A DNA stretch of 64,000 bases from JAKEHZ01 sp035280505 (GTDB lineage Bacteria > Acidobacteriota > Blastocatellia > RBC074). Below, in pieces: positions 7,769-17,134 of the stretch. Position 1 is the stretch's first letter. Each line of letters begins with the position of its first letter. The DNA is taken from NCBI GenBank assembly GCA_035280505.1, contig DATEFT010000635.1, forward strand, positions 13,837-77,836. Direction: 5' to 3'. The position numbers and the translations under genes are program-made. Under the pieces are notes generated by a model that was not told the origin of the DNA, made no database searches, and worked only from the letters and a program-made list of their open reading frames with translations.

Positions 7769-10700
7769 ATGCTGAAGCCAATGATAAGGATATTATCTTT
7801 GTGTGCCCTGCTTGTTGTAAGCACCATTTCGGCTTTTGCCCAAGCCCAAGGTTCATCAGCCGATTTAACCGGCGTCGTCTTTGATTCTTCGAGATCGGTG
7901 GTCAGCGGAGCGACGATTACGGCCGTCAATCTGCAGACGCAGTTGACGCGCACCACCACCAGCGACTCGAATGGTAACTATCGTATCTCCCTGCTGCCGC
8001 CGGGCGAGTATGAGATTAAGGTCAAGGCATCGGGTTTCAATCTTCAGGTTAAACGGGGTATCGTCCTGACCGTCGGACAGACCGCAGTGATCAATTTCGA
8101 TCTGCTGATCGGGGTCAAGATGGAGACGGAAGTGATCGAGACCGCCATGCCCCTGATCGAGCCCGAACGGACCCACCAGGCTTCGACGATCACCCAGAAA
8201 CAGATCAGTAATCTGCCGATCAACGGGCGCAATTTTATGGAGTTTACGAGGTTGGCGCCCGGCGTGGTCGAGGAGAGTCCGACCGTTACGAACACCCAGG
8301 CTCCGCAGTTGCCGACCTCGGGCCTCTCGTTTGCCGGTCAGAGCGGCCGCGCCAACAGCACTCAGATCGACGGCGTCAGCAACAACGACATCGCCAGTAA
8401 CGGTGTCCGCCCGACTCTGAGCCAGGAAGCGATTCGGGAGTTTCAGATCAATCGCCACGGCTACAGCGCCGAGTTCGGCCGCGCCAGCGGAGGCGTGATC
8501 AACATCGTCTCGAAGAGCGGGTCCAACGAATTTCACGGCAACTTCTACAACTATTTCCGGAACGAACGGCTCGACGCGCGCAACACTTTCGCCTCGTCAT
8601 TCCAGCAGGATCCTCCTTTCAAAAGGAATCAACCCGGCTTCACCTTCGGCGGACCGTTGAGAAGGGACCGCACCTTCTTCTTCCTCGCTTCCGAGGGCCT
8701 GCTCCGGCGCGAGTCGGCGATCACGACGGTCCTCAACGATCCTTCGATCCTGAACCCGACCTCGGCCCAGCAGGACCTGATCAACACCCTGATCAATTCC
8801 GGCAATGCGGCCGCGGCGCTGCAGGGGCAACAGCTCCAGGCCCTGTTGACGACGGGACCGAACAGCCCGCCGCCGACGATGGGTCCGCTGCAACCGGGAC
8901 AACCGTTCCAGCAGAATCTCTCGACTTTTAATTTCCTGACCTCCGCACAGGGCATCTTCCCGGTGCAGGAGTCGTCGAGCACCACCAGTCTCCGGATCGA
9001 TGAGGCTTTGAGAGAGCAGGACTATCTCTTCCTCCGGGCCAACTATACCAACGACACGCTGCACAACACCGGCGTGGGCGGCCTCTCGGGTCCGTCGGCG
9101 GGTTTCGACAACCGCATTATTGATCGCGCGATTGTTGTCGGTGAGAACCATATCTTCAGAAACGGCGCCTCGAACGAGTTCCGCTTCGAGTTTTCGCGCA
9201 ACGTCTTCAACGCTCACACGGTAGATCCGTTCGGCCCCCAGTATCTGGTGCCCAGCGTCGGCACCTTCGGCCGGGATTTCAATGCGCCGTCGGATCGCAC
9301 CCAATATCGGTACCAGTTCCTCGATAATTACAGTTTCAAACGCGGCCGAAACAACGTCAAATTCGGCGGCGATTTCAGTCACTACCGGTTCAACGTCTCG
9401 ACCCCGCTCTTCGGCGGCGGCGTCCTGGATTTCTCGCCGGTCGTCCCGCTCGGGACCTACCTGGCAGGCGTCTACGGTCCGGCCGCGCTCGCGCAATTGA
9501 CCAACAACCTGCAGACGCCGGTCTCCGCCGGCGGCTTCGGCCGCCCGGATCTGGTCCAGGCGCTCTCGACGCCGTTGACCTCCGTGCAACATTTGAACCT
9601 GGGCCTGCCCCGGGTGATCAATCAGGGCTTCGGCGACCCGACGGCCAGAATCAGCGGCAATATCCTGGGGCTCTACGCCCAGGACGGTCTGCAATTGAAA
9701 CCCAATCTCTACCTGAACCTGGGTCTGCGCTACGATTACGACCTGCAGCCGACGGGGACTCCGCGGGACCCCAACAATTTCGGCCCGCGCGTCGGATTCA
9801 CGTATAGCCCGAGCCGGAACGGCAAGACCGTGATCCGAGGCGGCGGCGGTCTCTACTACCAGTCGCTGTACAGCGCGACCTCGTTCATCTCCAGGGTGCT
9901 GGGTCAGGGACAGATCACCAATATCCTGGTCTCGATCGATCCGACGATGACGCCGGCGGCCCCCAACTCGGTCTGCGCGATGGCGCCGTCTCCGTCGGCC
10001 TGCTTCTACCAGACGCTGGTCTCGACCGGAGTCGTGGGTTTCAACTCGATCGGCAGCATCCCGCAGTCGGCCTACGCGAACCTGCTGGGGTTGACGACCG
10101 CGACGAGCAACAATCGGGTGGTGATCAGGCTGCATAACGGGGCGGTCAACCCCTACAGCCTGCAAGGGAGCCTCGGGGTCGACCGCGAGTTCGGACGAGA
10201 CCTGTTCGTCTCGGTCAGCTACCTGGTCAATCACGGGGTCAAATTGGGCCGCACCCGGCAGTCCAACACCTTCGCCGATCCGACCCGGCTCGATGCCTTT
10301 GGACGGCCGTCGTTGACCGGACGCCTCGATCCCACCAGATTGGTCGATTTCGTCTATGAGACGGCGGGCAATTCGATCTATCACGGGCTGGCCGTGTCGA
10401 TGAACAAACGATTCAATCGCAACTTCCAATTGATCGCGGCTTACACGGTGAGCAAGGCGATCGACGATGCCACCGATCTCAATCTGGACCAGGGACCGCA
10501 AGACCCGACCAATGCCCGGCTCGATCGCGGGCTGTCGTCGTTCAACGTCGCCCATCGGCTCTCGCTCTCCTCGCTGATCGACAGCCCGTTCCGCAGCGGC
10601 GCGGGCCAACCGTTCTATCAGCGGGCGCTGTCCAATTTCTACATCTCGCCGATCGTGACGGCGCGGTCGGGATTCCCCTTCAACATCCAGACCGGTGTTG

Positions 10701-11047
10701 ACATCAACGGGGACAACAACAACAACGATCGTCCGTTTGCGATCGGAAGAAATACCGGGATGGGACCGGCATTCTTCTCGACCGATCTGCGCGTCGGCCG
10801 CAAGTTCGCGCTCGGCGCCGACAACGCCCGGTCCATCGAGGCGATTCTCGACACGTTCAATATCTTCAACCGGGTCAATTATCGTGACGTCAACAACAAC
10901 ACGGGCGGGGTGCTCTACCTCGATCAATTGGGATATTCGGATAGCCGGATCTCGGGTTGTTCGGATAAATCGACGACTTCACTTTGCGGATTTACTTCCA
11001 CCTATGACCCGCGAGTCCTTCAACTCGCGCTGAAGCTCAATTTCTAA
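7769..11047 (+). CDS. TonB-dependent receptor, Oar-like
   Basis: 1092 aa paralogue of the receptor at 3231. Signal peptide about 1-26 (ISAFAQAQ). Carboxypeptidase-regulatory-like domain about 28-115 (YRISLLPPGEYEIKVKASGF). Plug with LPINGRNFMEFTRLAPGVVE and EFGRASGGVINIVSKSGSNE. The barrel ends QLALKLNF. The strong SD AAGGAGG precedes the ATG. The N-terminal half is nearly identical to the paralogue in the plug and diverges more in barrel and loop segments, as expected if ligand specificity differs. It is followed 152 bp later by a TonB-domain gene, making a receptor-TonB pair. Confidence 0.93.
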   Translation: MLKPMIRILSLCALLVVSTISAFAQAQGSSADLTGVVFDSSRSVVSGATITAVNLQTQLTRTTTSDSNGNYRISLLPPGEYEIKVKASGFNLQVKRGIVLTVGQTAVINFDLLIGVKMETEVIETAMPLIEPERTHQASTITQKQISNLPINGRNFMEFTRLAPGVVEESPTVTNTQAPQLPTSGLSFAGQSGRANSTQIDGVSNNDIASNGVRPTLSQEAIREFQINRHGYSAEFGRASGGVINIVSKSGSNEFHGNFYNYFRNERLDARNTFASSFQQDPPFKRNQPGFTFGGPLRRDRTFFFLASEGLLRRESAITTVLNDPSILNPTSAQQDLINTLINSGNAAAALQGQQLQALLTTGPNSPPPTMGPLQPGQPFQQNLSTFNFLTSAQGIFPVQESSSTTSLRIDEALREQDYLFLRANYTNDTLHNTGVGGLSGPSAGFDNRIIDRAIVVGENHIFRNGASNEFRFEFSRNVFNAHTVDPFGPQYLVPSVGTFGRDFNAPSDRTQYRYQFLDNYSFKRGRNNVKFGGDFSHYRFNVSTPLFGGGVLDFSPVVPLGTYLAGVYGPAALAQLTNNLQTPVSAGGFGRPDLVQALSTPLTSVQHLNLGLPRVINQGFGDPTARISGNILGLYAQDGLQLKPNLYLNLGLRYDYDLQPTGTPRDPNNFGPRVGFTYSPSRNGKTVIRGGGGLYYQSLYSATSFISRVLGQGQITNILVSIDPTMTPAAPNSVCAMAPSPSACFYQTLVSTGVVGFNSIGSIPQSAYANLLGLTTATSNNRVVIRLHNGAVNPYSLQGSLGVDREFGRDLFVSVSYLVNHGVKLGRTRQSNTFADPTRLDAFGRPSLTGRLDPTRLVDFVYETAGNSIYHGLAVSMNKRFNRNFQLIAAYTVSKAIDDATDLNLDQGPQDPTNARLDRGLSSFNVAHRLSLSSLIDSPFRSGAGQPFYQRALSNFYISPIVTARSGFPFNIQTGVDINGDNNNNDRPFAIGRNTGMGPAFFSTDLRVGRKFALGADNARSIEAILDTFNIFNRVNYRDVNNNTGGVLYLDQLGYSDSRISGCSDKSTTSLCGFTSTYDPRVLQLALKLNF

Positions 11048-11091
11048 CCGGACCTTCTTTGAGCGGTCAGGTGAGAGTAGAGGACAGGGAG

Positions 11092-11113
11092 CGCCAGTGA
11101 TCTGGCACTGGCG
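11092..11113. repeat. short intergenic hairpin
   Basis: CGCCAGTG (11092-11099) and CACTGGCG (11106-11113) form a perfect 8-bp stem with a six-base loop between the receptor and the TonB-like gene. No U-tract follows, so read-through is plausible. Confidence 0.5.
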
Positions 11114-11199
11114 AAGCGGCTGATGACCGAGGTCCAGGTGGCTGGCGTTCCCCGCACTCAAATGAATGGAAGTCCGGAGGTAGCTGAAGGAGAAGGGAT

Positions 11200-12210
11200 A
11201 TGAAAGTCTCTGCGATTGCGATTGCGATTGCGGTGTGTTTAGCGGTAAACACCAGGTCGCAAACAGCGTCGTTCGAGAATCAGGCTCTGGCCTTAGTGCA
11301 ACGCACCCTGGCCTCTGACCTGGACGCGGAATTGCCCAAACTTCCGTTCCCGACCTGGTTCAGTCAACTGCTGGGCCCACAGGCGGGGGTGATTTGGCAA
11401 TTGACCGAGTGCGGCGAACCGATCAAGGCCTCCACCGAGGAGGGGCCGGATCTGTGTGCCTGTGCCGAGGTCAACGCCAGCCTGCCGGACGGCCGCAAAG
11501 TGATCGTCGCGATCACCATCGGAACCTTCAAAAAGGGGATCACCGGCACCCCGGCCTTCTTTCATGCCGTCATCGAACGCAACGAACAGCTCTATGATGC
11601 CCCCCGGTTGCGCGATCTCCCGGGAATGCTCTCCATGCCGAAACCCGCCGCGATTCCGGCCGCCAACCGAGCAAGCAAACGAGCCGTCAAGCTGCCCATC
11701 ATCCGAGCGGAACGAACCAAACTTCAGTTCCTGGTTCAGGCCGATCCGCTGCGTCTGGCGCTGCTGGCCGCCCCAAACTCCAACCTGCGGCCCGATGTGT
11801 CCGACCTGGAACAGACCCCTCCGATTCCGTTAAAGACCGCGCCGACGCCCGCCAACGCGCCTCAACCGGTTCCGGCATCCGGCGACACCTCTCAAACGAC
11901 GGCCAGCCTGACACCGGACACGCCATCGGACGAGCAACTGTTGGACGGCAAAGCCATCACCAGAGTCAAACCGGTCTATCCGCCCAACGCCAAATTGATG
12001 AACGCGCTCGGAGAGGTCAGGGTGCGAATTACCATCTCGGAACAAGGAAAGGTCATCGAGGCCAAGGCGATCACCGGGCACATGGCCCTGCGCGGGGCGG
12101 CGGTTGAAGCGGCCTTCAGGTGGGTCTTCAAACCGACAACCCTCAACGGCGCTCCGGTCAAGGTGCGGGGCATCTTGACCTTCGACTTCACTCACAACTC
12201 CCAATACTGA
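11200..12210 (+). CDS. exported protein with TonB C-terminal domain
   Basis: 336 aa paralogue of the protein at 1716. The N-terminus MKVSAIAIAIAVCLAVNTRS is a short signal-like hydrophobic stretch. Residues 20-150 carry the shared unknown domain (ELPKLPFPTWFSQLLGPQAG, WQLTECGEPI, NASLPDGRKVIVAITIGTFK). A variable low-complexity linker follows, then a TonB_C domain (ITRVKPVYPPNAKLMNALGE, VRITISEQGKV, RWVFKPTTLNG). The two copies are conserved at both ends and divergent in the linker. It probably works with the receptor upstream. How it would be energised is unclear, since no ExbB/ExbD is in the window. SD AAGGAG precedes the ATG. Confidence 0.82.
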   Translation: MKVSAIAIAIAVCLAVNTRSQTASFENQALALVQRTLASDLDAELPKLPFPTWFSQLLGPQAGVIWQLTECGEPIKASTEEGPDLCACAEVNASLPDGRKVIVAITIGTFKKGITGTPAFFHAVIERNEQLYDAPRLRDLPGMLSMPKPAAIPAANRASKRAVKLPIIRAERTKLQFLVQADPLRLALLAAPNSNLRPDVSDLEQTPPIPLKTAPTPANAPQPVPASGDTSQTTASLTPDTPSDEQLLDGKAITRVKPVYPPNAKLMNALGEVRVRITISEQGKVIEAKAITGHMALRGAAVEAAFRWVFKPTTLNGAPVKVRGILTFDFTHNSQY

Positions 12211-12219
12211 CCGCCGAAA

Positions 12220-13623
12220 CTACTTGCCCAGTTGCGCCAGGATCCGGCGCATCCGGGCGACGATCTTGATCAGGTGCGGGTCGTCGATCGGTTCCCCGTT
12301 CAGCACCAGTTCGCCCGCGCTCAGAGCCTGCCGAACCTCCATCTCTGAAACCGGCACTTGACGACGTCGTAGGCTGGAGACGATCTCCTCCACCGTGGCG
12401 CGAGATGAGAGCCCCAGCCGGCGGCAGAGCTGCGTCTTGAATCGGGAATAGATATTTTCGATCGCCAGATCCCGCGCCCTCGCCACCCGCTGCAAATTGG
12501 CCATGGAGCTGACGAACTCGAGCGGTGAGTGACGATCCGGCCGGGCCAGGGGTAAGGGTCGCACAAATCGCCGCGCCGAGCTGTAGAGAATCAAGAGACC
12601 CAGCAGCAGCCCCTGGACCAACAGCCAGAGCATCGGCGTGCCGCGAAAATAGCTGATCAGCGGGTTGCCCCCGCTCTGATACCCGTGATGAAACTCGTCG
12701 AAGAGAATCCGGCGCGGCGTCTCATCCTCGCCGACGCTGAGCGAATCTATCAAGTTGAGCGCCAACTCCAGGTTCGCGCCGCGGGCGACGCCGTTATTGG
12801 CAATCACAAACGGATCCGAGAGGAAGACGACTCGCCCCTCACCGAAGGCAAAATCGGCCAGAACGGCGCCGTCTTTATCGCCCAGATGAATCACGGGCGC
12901 CGCGAGCGCCAAAAGCTCTTTCTCCTCTTCGGCGACGGGTTCGGAGGGAGGGGGCGGAGGTGAAGGTGAAGGCGAAGGTGAAGGCGAAGCCTCGGGAGCG
13001 GGCGCCACCTCCTTCTCCGTTTCGTCATTTTGATCGGGCGCTTCCTCAGAGGCCTCGCTCTCCTGAGAGTCGGGAGGGTCGAACTTCATCCTGGCCGCGA
13101 GCGTGGAGAGCGCCAGCCCCTTCAGACCTCTCGTCAAATCGGTCGGCTGCACGATCAACAAGTCGCTGCGGTCGTCGACCAACGACTCGGGCGGCGCCTG
13201 CCAGAGCGGAGGTTTGGCCGTGATCTCCGAATGGATCACCGAATCACCGAGTTGGACGACCGGGGTGCGGCTGATGATCAGGGCATTGCCGCCCGCGGCA
13301 ATCCACGCCTGCAACGCCAGGGTCTCTTCGGGCGGCAGCTCTCGACCGAACTGAAACGGCCCGACCACTACGAGCAACGCCTTATCGGCTTTTTCACCGA
13401 GCGATTGATACGATTCGCGCCATCGAGCGATCGGCCGGTTCGTCTCTTCGAGCAGTTGATAGAAAGCCCGCGTTCCGGTCGGCCCGCTGCTGTAACTCGA
13501 ACGAATCGGCCGCTGCTCGCTCTCTTCCGGCCGATCAAATTCGACACTGCCCGCCGCGCTCAAAGCCAGAAGCACGGCCAGCACCAACAGCCCGGTAATG
13601 ATCAATCCCAAGTAACGACGCAT
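12220..13623 (-). CDS. DUF4350 domain membrane protein
   Basis: 467 aa. One N-terminal membrane segment (about 5-26), then a periplasmic-type DUF4350 domain (GTRAFYQLLEE, ALLVVVGPFQFG, WIAAGGNALIISRTP, FAFGEGRVVFLSDPFVIANN). It is interrupted by an acidic, Ser-Pro repeat linker near residues 190-230. A second membrane segment (about 328-347) precedes a cytosolic tail with helical repeats. Such proteins usually accompany DUF4129, MoxR ATPase and DUF58 genes. Here only DUF4129 and a membrane protein are upstream, separated by a decamer repeat. The molecular role is unknown. It converges on the TonB-domain gene with only 9 bp between stop codons. Confidence 0.8.
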   Translation of the reverse strand: MRRYLGLIITGLLVLAVLLALSAAGSVEFDRPEESEQRPIRSSYSSGPTGTRAFYQLLEETNRPIARWRESYQSLGEKADKALLVVVGPFQFGRELPPEETLALQAWIAAGGNALIISRTPVVQLGDSVIHSEITAKPPLWQAPPESLVDDRSDLLIVQPTDLTRGLKGLALSTLAARMKFDPPDSQESEASEEAPDQNDETEKEVAPAPEASPSPSPSPSPPPPPSEPVAEEEKELLALAAPVIHLGDKDGAVLADFAFGEGRVVFLSDPFVIANNGVARGANLELALNLIDSLSVGEDETPRRILFDEFHHGYQSGGNPLISYFRGTPMLWLLVQGLLLGLLILYSSARRFVRPLPLARPDRHSPLEFVSSMANLQRVARARDLAIENIYSRFKTQLCRRLGLSSRATVEEIVSSLRRRQVPVSEMEVRQALSAGELVLNGEPIDDPHLIKIVARMRRILAQLGK

Positions 13624-13630
13624 AATCTCT

Positions 13631-13730
13631 AAGTCTAGGGAAGTCTAGAAAAGTCTAGAAAAGTCAAAACCGGTCCCGATTCAGACTTCTCCAGATTTCT
13701 CCCGACCTTTCTAGACTTTTCTAGACTCTA
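13631..13730. repeat. AAGTCTAGA decamer array (family 2)
   Basis: Four tandem units of about 10 bp like AAGTCTAGAA (13631-13669) face inverted copies (TTTCTAGACTTTTCTAGACT, up to 13728). The right edge supplies the TAG stop codon of the DUF4129 gene (13728-13730), and the left edge begins 8 bp before the DUF4350 start codon. Related copies lie at 23081-23276 and 44942-45074. Confidence 0.8.
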
Positions 13731-14783
13731 TTTTAGAGAGTCCTGGTATTGCGAAAGAACTCCGTTGAACTCCTCTTCGGTTGCCCGAGTCTGTCCATAC
13801 CAGGCCTTCTCGAAGACCCAGGTCATGGCCGAGAAGGGCGGAAAGATCTCGGGCATCGACCGCAAATCATCGAGATAGTCGCGATTGGTCTTCGAGCGAT
13901 GCAGTTGCAATCGGCCGCGGTGCTCCATCTCGATCAGCACCGCCAGATAGACCCGGCGAATGGCCGCTCGATAATCTCCCTGCCTGGCGAGTTCGGTGGC
14001 GTGCATGAGCAGATCCTGGGCGGTCACCTCCCTGCCGATCGTTTCACCCAGGACCTCGCGCGGGCCGGACGGCTGGACGGACTTACGTTGTTTCCACAGA
14101 CGTTTGCCCAGATAGATGGAGCCGAAGATCAATGCGGCCAGAACCACCGCCAGGACCAGGATCCGAATCCCTTCCACGGCGCCTCCGATAGCCACCCCGC
14201 CGACCGGAGCCGAAGCCGGCCGGAGTTTGCTCAACAGGCGCCGCAGAGCCTCGGCCAGTTGTTTGAGCCATTTTTTTATGATCGACTCCTGCTCTACTTC
14301 GGCACCGTATTCCGGGCGGGCGAGAATTCGGTCGAGTTGCGCCCGCCGATCATCGGCCCCGGATGACGATTGAGACCCGGCGGCCTCGACTCTCTCCTCC
14401 AGGCTGAGCAGCCGCTCGCTAATTTCGCCCAGCAGCGCCCGCCGCAGTTCGAGATCGGCGGCGGCATTCTGGAAGACGTCGTCGACCGCTTCCGACAACC
14501 AGGCATTATCGACCCGCACCTCCTGACCCTCAAACTCGACGACCTCCCGCTGAGGGAGCAGGTCTTTGACCGCCGTCAGGGACGAGAGCCACCGGCCGTC
14601 GGTAGCTTCGCTCTCGATCAATTGATCGATGATCTTCCGGGCTCGCGACAACCGCTCCGCGTAGTCTGTCAGCGGGACCGCGGCGGCAACCGGCAAGACC
14701 ATCAACAGCGTGAAGAGCCATCCGCCGATCAACCCCGGACGCAGAGCCCCTCCCCCATTTCTGAGCTGAAGATTCATGGCCAT
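13728..14783 (-). CDS. DUF4129 domain membrane protein
   Basis: 351 aa. An N-terminal signal or anchor (GGWLFTLLMVLPVAAAVPL) and a helical extracytoplasmic region (about 40-185) precede a membrane segment about 208-227 (ILVLAVVLAALIFGSIYLG). A C-terminal DUF4129 domain follows (LARQGDYRAAIRRVYLAVLI, LQLHRSKTNRDYLDDL, ALYGQ-like AWYGQTRATEEEF). DUF4129 proteins are found with transglutaminase-like, DUF58 and MoxR genes, but their activity is not established. Its start is 3 bp from the stop of the upstream gene, so the two are probably cotranslated. The stop codon lies inside the family 2 repeat. Confidence 0.8.
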   Translation of the reverse strand: MAMNLQLRNGGGALRPGLIGGWLFTLLMVLPVAAAVPLTDYAERLSRARKIIDQLIESEATDGRWLSSLTAVKDLLPQREVVEFEGQEVRVDNAWLSEAVDDVFQNAAADLELRRALLGEISERLLSLEERVEAAGSQSSSGADDRRAQLDRILARPEYGAEVEQESIIKKWLKQLAEALRRLLSKLRPASAPVGGVAIGGAVEGIRILVLAVVLAALIFGSIYLGKRLWKQRKSVQPSGPREVLGETIGREVTAQDLLMHATELARQGDYRAAIRRVYLAVLIEMEHRGRLQLHRSKTNRDYLDDLRSMPEIFPPFSAMTWVFEKAWYGQTRATEEEFNGVLSQYQDSLK

Positions 14784-14786
14784 CGA

Positions 14787-16097
14787 TTAAAAAAGGGCGC
14801 CGCAGACGCGGCAAAAACGGTCTTCGACATCGGCCTCCGTTCGACACCATCGACAGAGTCGCCGCCCGACCTGCAATTGAACGGCCGGATCGTCGGCCAC
14901 CGCGGTCTCGGATCTGGGCAACGCCGCGGGCAGTTCGACCGGCGGGACATTGAGCGCGGCGGCCGCTGGATCGAATGAATCCGGCAGACTCGGCGCCGGC
15001 AATTCCGGGGTCGAAGTCATCGGAGGCTCGTCGTTAAATTCCATCGTCGGAGCGGCGTCGTCCAAGGGCCCTGTATCCCTCACCGGCCGAAGCGCGTCGG
15101 GATCTAACAGCGGCGCCTGAGGAATCGGATAAGTAGGAGGCAGCAAGACCCGATTGGCCAGCAGTTCCACATCAAACCCCTCCTTCCGAACCCGGCTGTC
15201 GATATAGAGCAAGGTAAATCCGAGCATGACGATCGGCGCGATCAGAATTTGACTGATCTGCGTCAGAGCCTCCTGCGCGATGGTAAACCAAAAAGGAACA
15301 TCATCGCCGAAGAAGTTGAGATCGCCCTCGACCCAGCGCCCGTAGATGAGCAACGGAAAGATCAGCAACAACCATAACGACCAGGCCACATAGGTCCAGA
15401 AGAGGATGATCACGCCAATCCGCGGCAACGATCCTCCGGCCAGTTCGAAGCTGCGGCCGATCGAACTTAGCACCCCTTTGCCCTCGACCATCATCACCTG
15501 AGGCACGTAGATAATCCGGCTGAACAGCATTAAGATCATGACGATCATGAAGGCGAACGTCAGCACGGCGAAGATCACGATCATCACCAATCGAAGCCAT
15601 TCCGGAAGGAGGCCGCCGGCAATACTGGCCAGAAACAGAAAGAGCACCAAGAGCAGGCCCAGGACCACGTAGATCAAGACGCCGAAAGCGAGGATCACCA
15701 GCGAGACCACAAAAATGGCCAGGATCAGGGGACCCAACTTTTCGCGGACGGCCTGATAGATCGCGCGCGCGCGCAGCGGAGTGCCGTCGAAGAAGTGGTA
15801 GACCAGAGTTCGTGAGGCGCCTCCCAGGACGGCGAAGAGGGCTGCGGTCCCGACCAGCCGAAGCAAACCGCCGCCGATCACCATGAGCACGGTTAGAACC
15901 AACCGGGACTCGCCCCGCACCATCGAGAAGTTACGAACGCCCAGCAGCAGCAGGATCGAACCGGCATAGGCCACCAGACTCGGCACCAGCACAATCTGCA
16001 GCAGCACCTTGAAGTTCCGCCGATAGAGCCGCGCCGCCCGGTCGATAATGTCACCGGCGGACATCGGCGTGATGGTGAAGGTGTCGAAAGAGTTCAT
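14787..16097 (-). CDS. multi-pass membrane protein with C-terminal zinc ribbon
   Basis: 436 aa. Residues 1-305 contain about six hydrophobic segments. The N-terminus MSAGDIIDRAARLYRRNFKV is typical of the glycerophosphoryl-diester-phosphodiesterase membrane domain family, in which the name does not imply catalysis. Residues 306-405 form a Pro/Asp-rich disordered linker. The last 25 residues are a zinc ribbon with two CxxC pairs (CRWC, CRVC). It is first in a leftward operon with DUF4129 and DUF4350, suggesting a shared envelope function. No catalytic residues are evident. Confidence 0.75.
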   Translation of the reverse strand: MNSFDTFTITPMSAGDIIDRAARLYRRNFKVLLQIVLVPSLVAYAGSILLLLGVRNFSMVRGESRLVLTVLMVIGGGLLRLVGTAALFAVLGGASRTLVYHFFDGTPLRARAIYQAVREKLGPLILAIFVVSLVILAFGVLIYVVLGLLLVLFLFLASIAGGLLPEWLRLVMIVIFAVLTFAFMIVMILMLFSRIIYVPQVMMVEGKGVLSSIGRSFELAGGSLPRIGVIILFWTYVAWSLWLLLIFPLLIYGRWVEGDLNFFGDDVPFWFTIAQEALTQISQILIAPIVMLGFTLLYIDSRVRKEGFDVELLANRVLLPPTYPIPQAPLLDPDALRPVRDTGPLDDAAPTMEFNDEPPMTSTPELPAPSLPDSFDPAAAALNVPPVELPAALPRSETAVADDPAVQLQVGRRLCRWCRTEADVEDRFCRVCGALF

Positions 16098-16303
16098 TCA
16101 ATTCCAGCCCGATCCTCGAGTTTCGGTAAGCTTTCCGCGCACATCTTAAGCGATTTGATCCAGGCTTGGAAAACATTCGGGTCCAGGTTGGAAATTGTCG
16201 TCAGAGATAAGATAAGATTGCAACTCAGCACGGTGCAACCGCGTAGATCCACGGCGAGGTTCGGGAGAGCGGTCTCCCACTAATATCGATCGGAGATTAT
16301 CTA

Positions 16304-17095
16304 ATGAAGCGATATACAGCCACTGCCCTCGGGCTTCTAATGACGTTGACCTGCGCAACGCCAAGCTGGGCCCGCTCCAAGGCTGAAGCGAGAGAACGAG
16401 CGCAGAGAGCCGCGCAGGCATTTCAGGAGATTATGGCCGCTCCCGACCAGGCCGTGCCGCAGGACCTGCTCGACCGCGCCTATTGCATTGCCGTCTTCCC
16501 CTCGGTCAAAAAGGGAGGATTCGTCTTCGGCGGCCAGTACGGCAAGGGTCTCATCAGTTGTCGCCGGCCCGAAGGTTCGTGGGGCGCACCAGCCTACTTC
16601 ACGATCGGCGGCGGCAGCTTCGGGCTGCAGATCGGCGGTCAGACGGTCGATCTGGTGCTCTTGATTATGAATCAATCCGGCGTCGAGGGCCTGCTCCAGG
16701 ATAAATTCGAGATCGGAGCCGGAGCCGCCGCTTCGGCGGGGCCGGTCGGCCGCAATACCCATGCCTCGACCGATATTCTGCTGAAATCGCAAATCCTCTC
16801 CTATTCGCGCAGCCGGGGCCTCTTCGCCGGGTTGGAGTTGAAGGGAGCCGTGATCATGCCGGACAAGGATTCCAACAAAGATATCTACGAACAGGAGATC
16901 ACCGCCCGCGAAATCATCATCGACGGCAAGGCTCGCACGCCATCGACCATTCTGATCTTCCCGCAAACCCTGCGTAAATATTCAGCCGCGAAGGAGTCGG
17001 GGAAACAGCCAGCGAATAAAGAAGAGCCGGCGAAAGAGCCGGAACCGGAAAATGCCGAGCCGGCGAGGGAGCCGGTGAAAGAGCCGACGAATTAA
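16304..17095 (+). CDS. SYLF/Ysc84 lipid-binding domain protein
   Basis: 263 aa exported protein. Signal peptide about 1-23 (TCATPSWA). A SYLF domain covers about 35-215 (IAVFPSVKKGGFVFGGQYGK, FTIGGGSFGLQIGGQTVDLV, LKSQILSYSRSRGLFAGLEL). Proteins with this domain bind phosphoinositides in eukaryotes; the bacterial function is unknown, although an envelope location is likely. The C-terminal 30 residues are a low-complexity tail of EPAKEP/EPVKEP repeats. It diverges from the membrane-protein operon at 16097, with about 200 bp between them. Confidence 0.85.
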   Translation: MKRYTATALGLLMTLTCATPSWARSKAEARERAQRAAQAFQEIMAAPDQAVPQDLLDRAYCIAVFPSVKKGGFVFGGQYGKGLISCRRPEGSWGAPAYFTIGGGSFGLQIGGQTVDLVLLIMNQSGVEGLLQDKFEIGAGAAASAGPVGRNTHASTDILLKSQILSYSRSRGLFAGLELKGAVIMPDKDSNKDIYEQEITAREIIIDGKARTPSTILIFPQTLRKYSAAKESGKQPANKEEPAKEPEPENAEPAREPVKEPTN

Positions 17096-17134
17096 AATCC
17101 GGCGCGCCGGCAGACCGGCGACCGGGAGGGCGGT

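Noticed and set aside
4149..10927. Long open frames antisense to the receptor genes (for example 4149-5933 and 8597-10927 on the minus strand)
   Set aside because: They lie exactly opposite genes with clear homology, have Arg/Gln/Val/Asp-biased composition without domains, and are by-products of codon bias in GC-rich DNA.
12950..13010. Tandem GAAGGTGAA-type repeats as a regulatory element
   Set aside because: They encode the Ser-Pro low-complexity linker of the DUF4350 protein.
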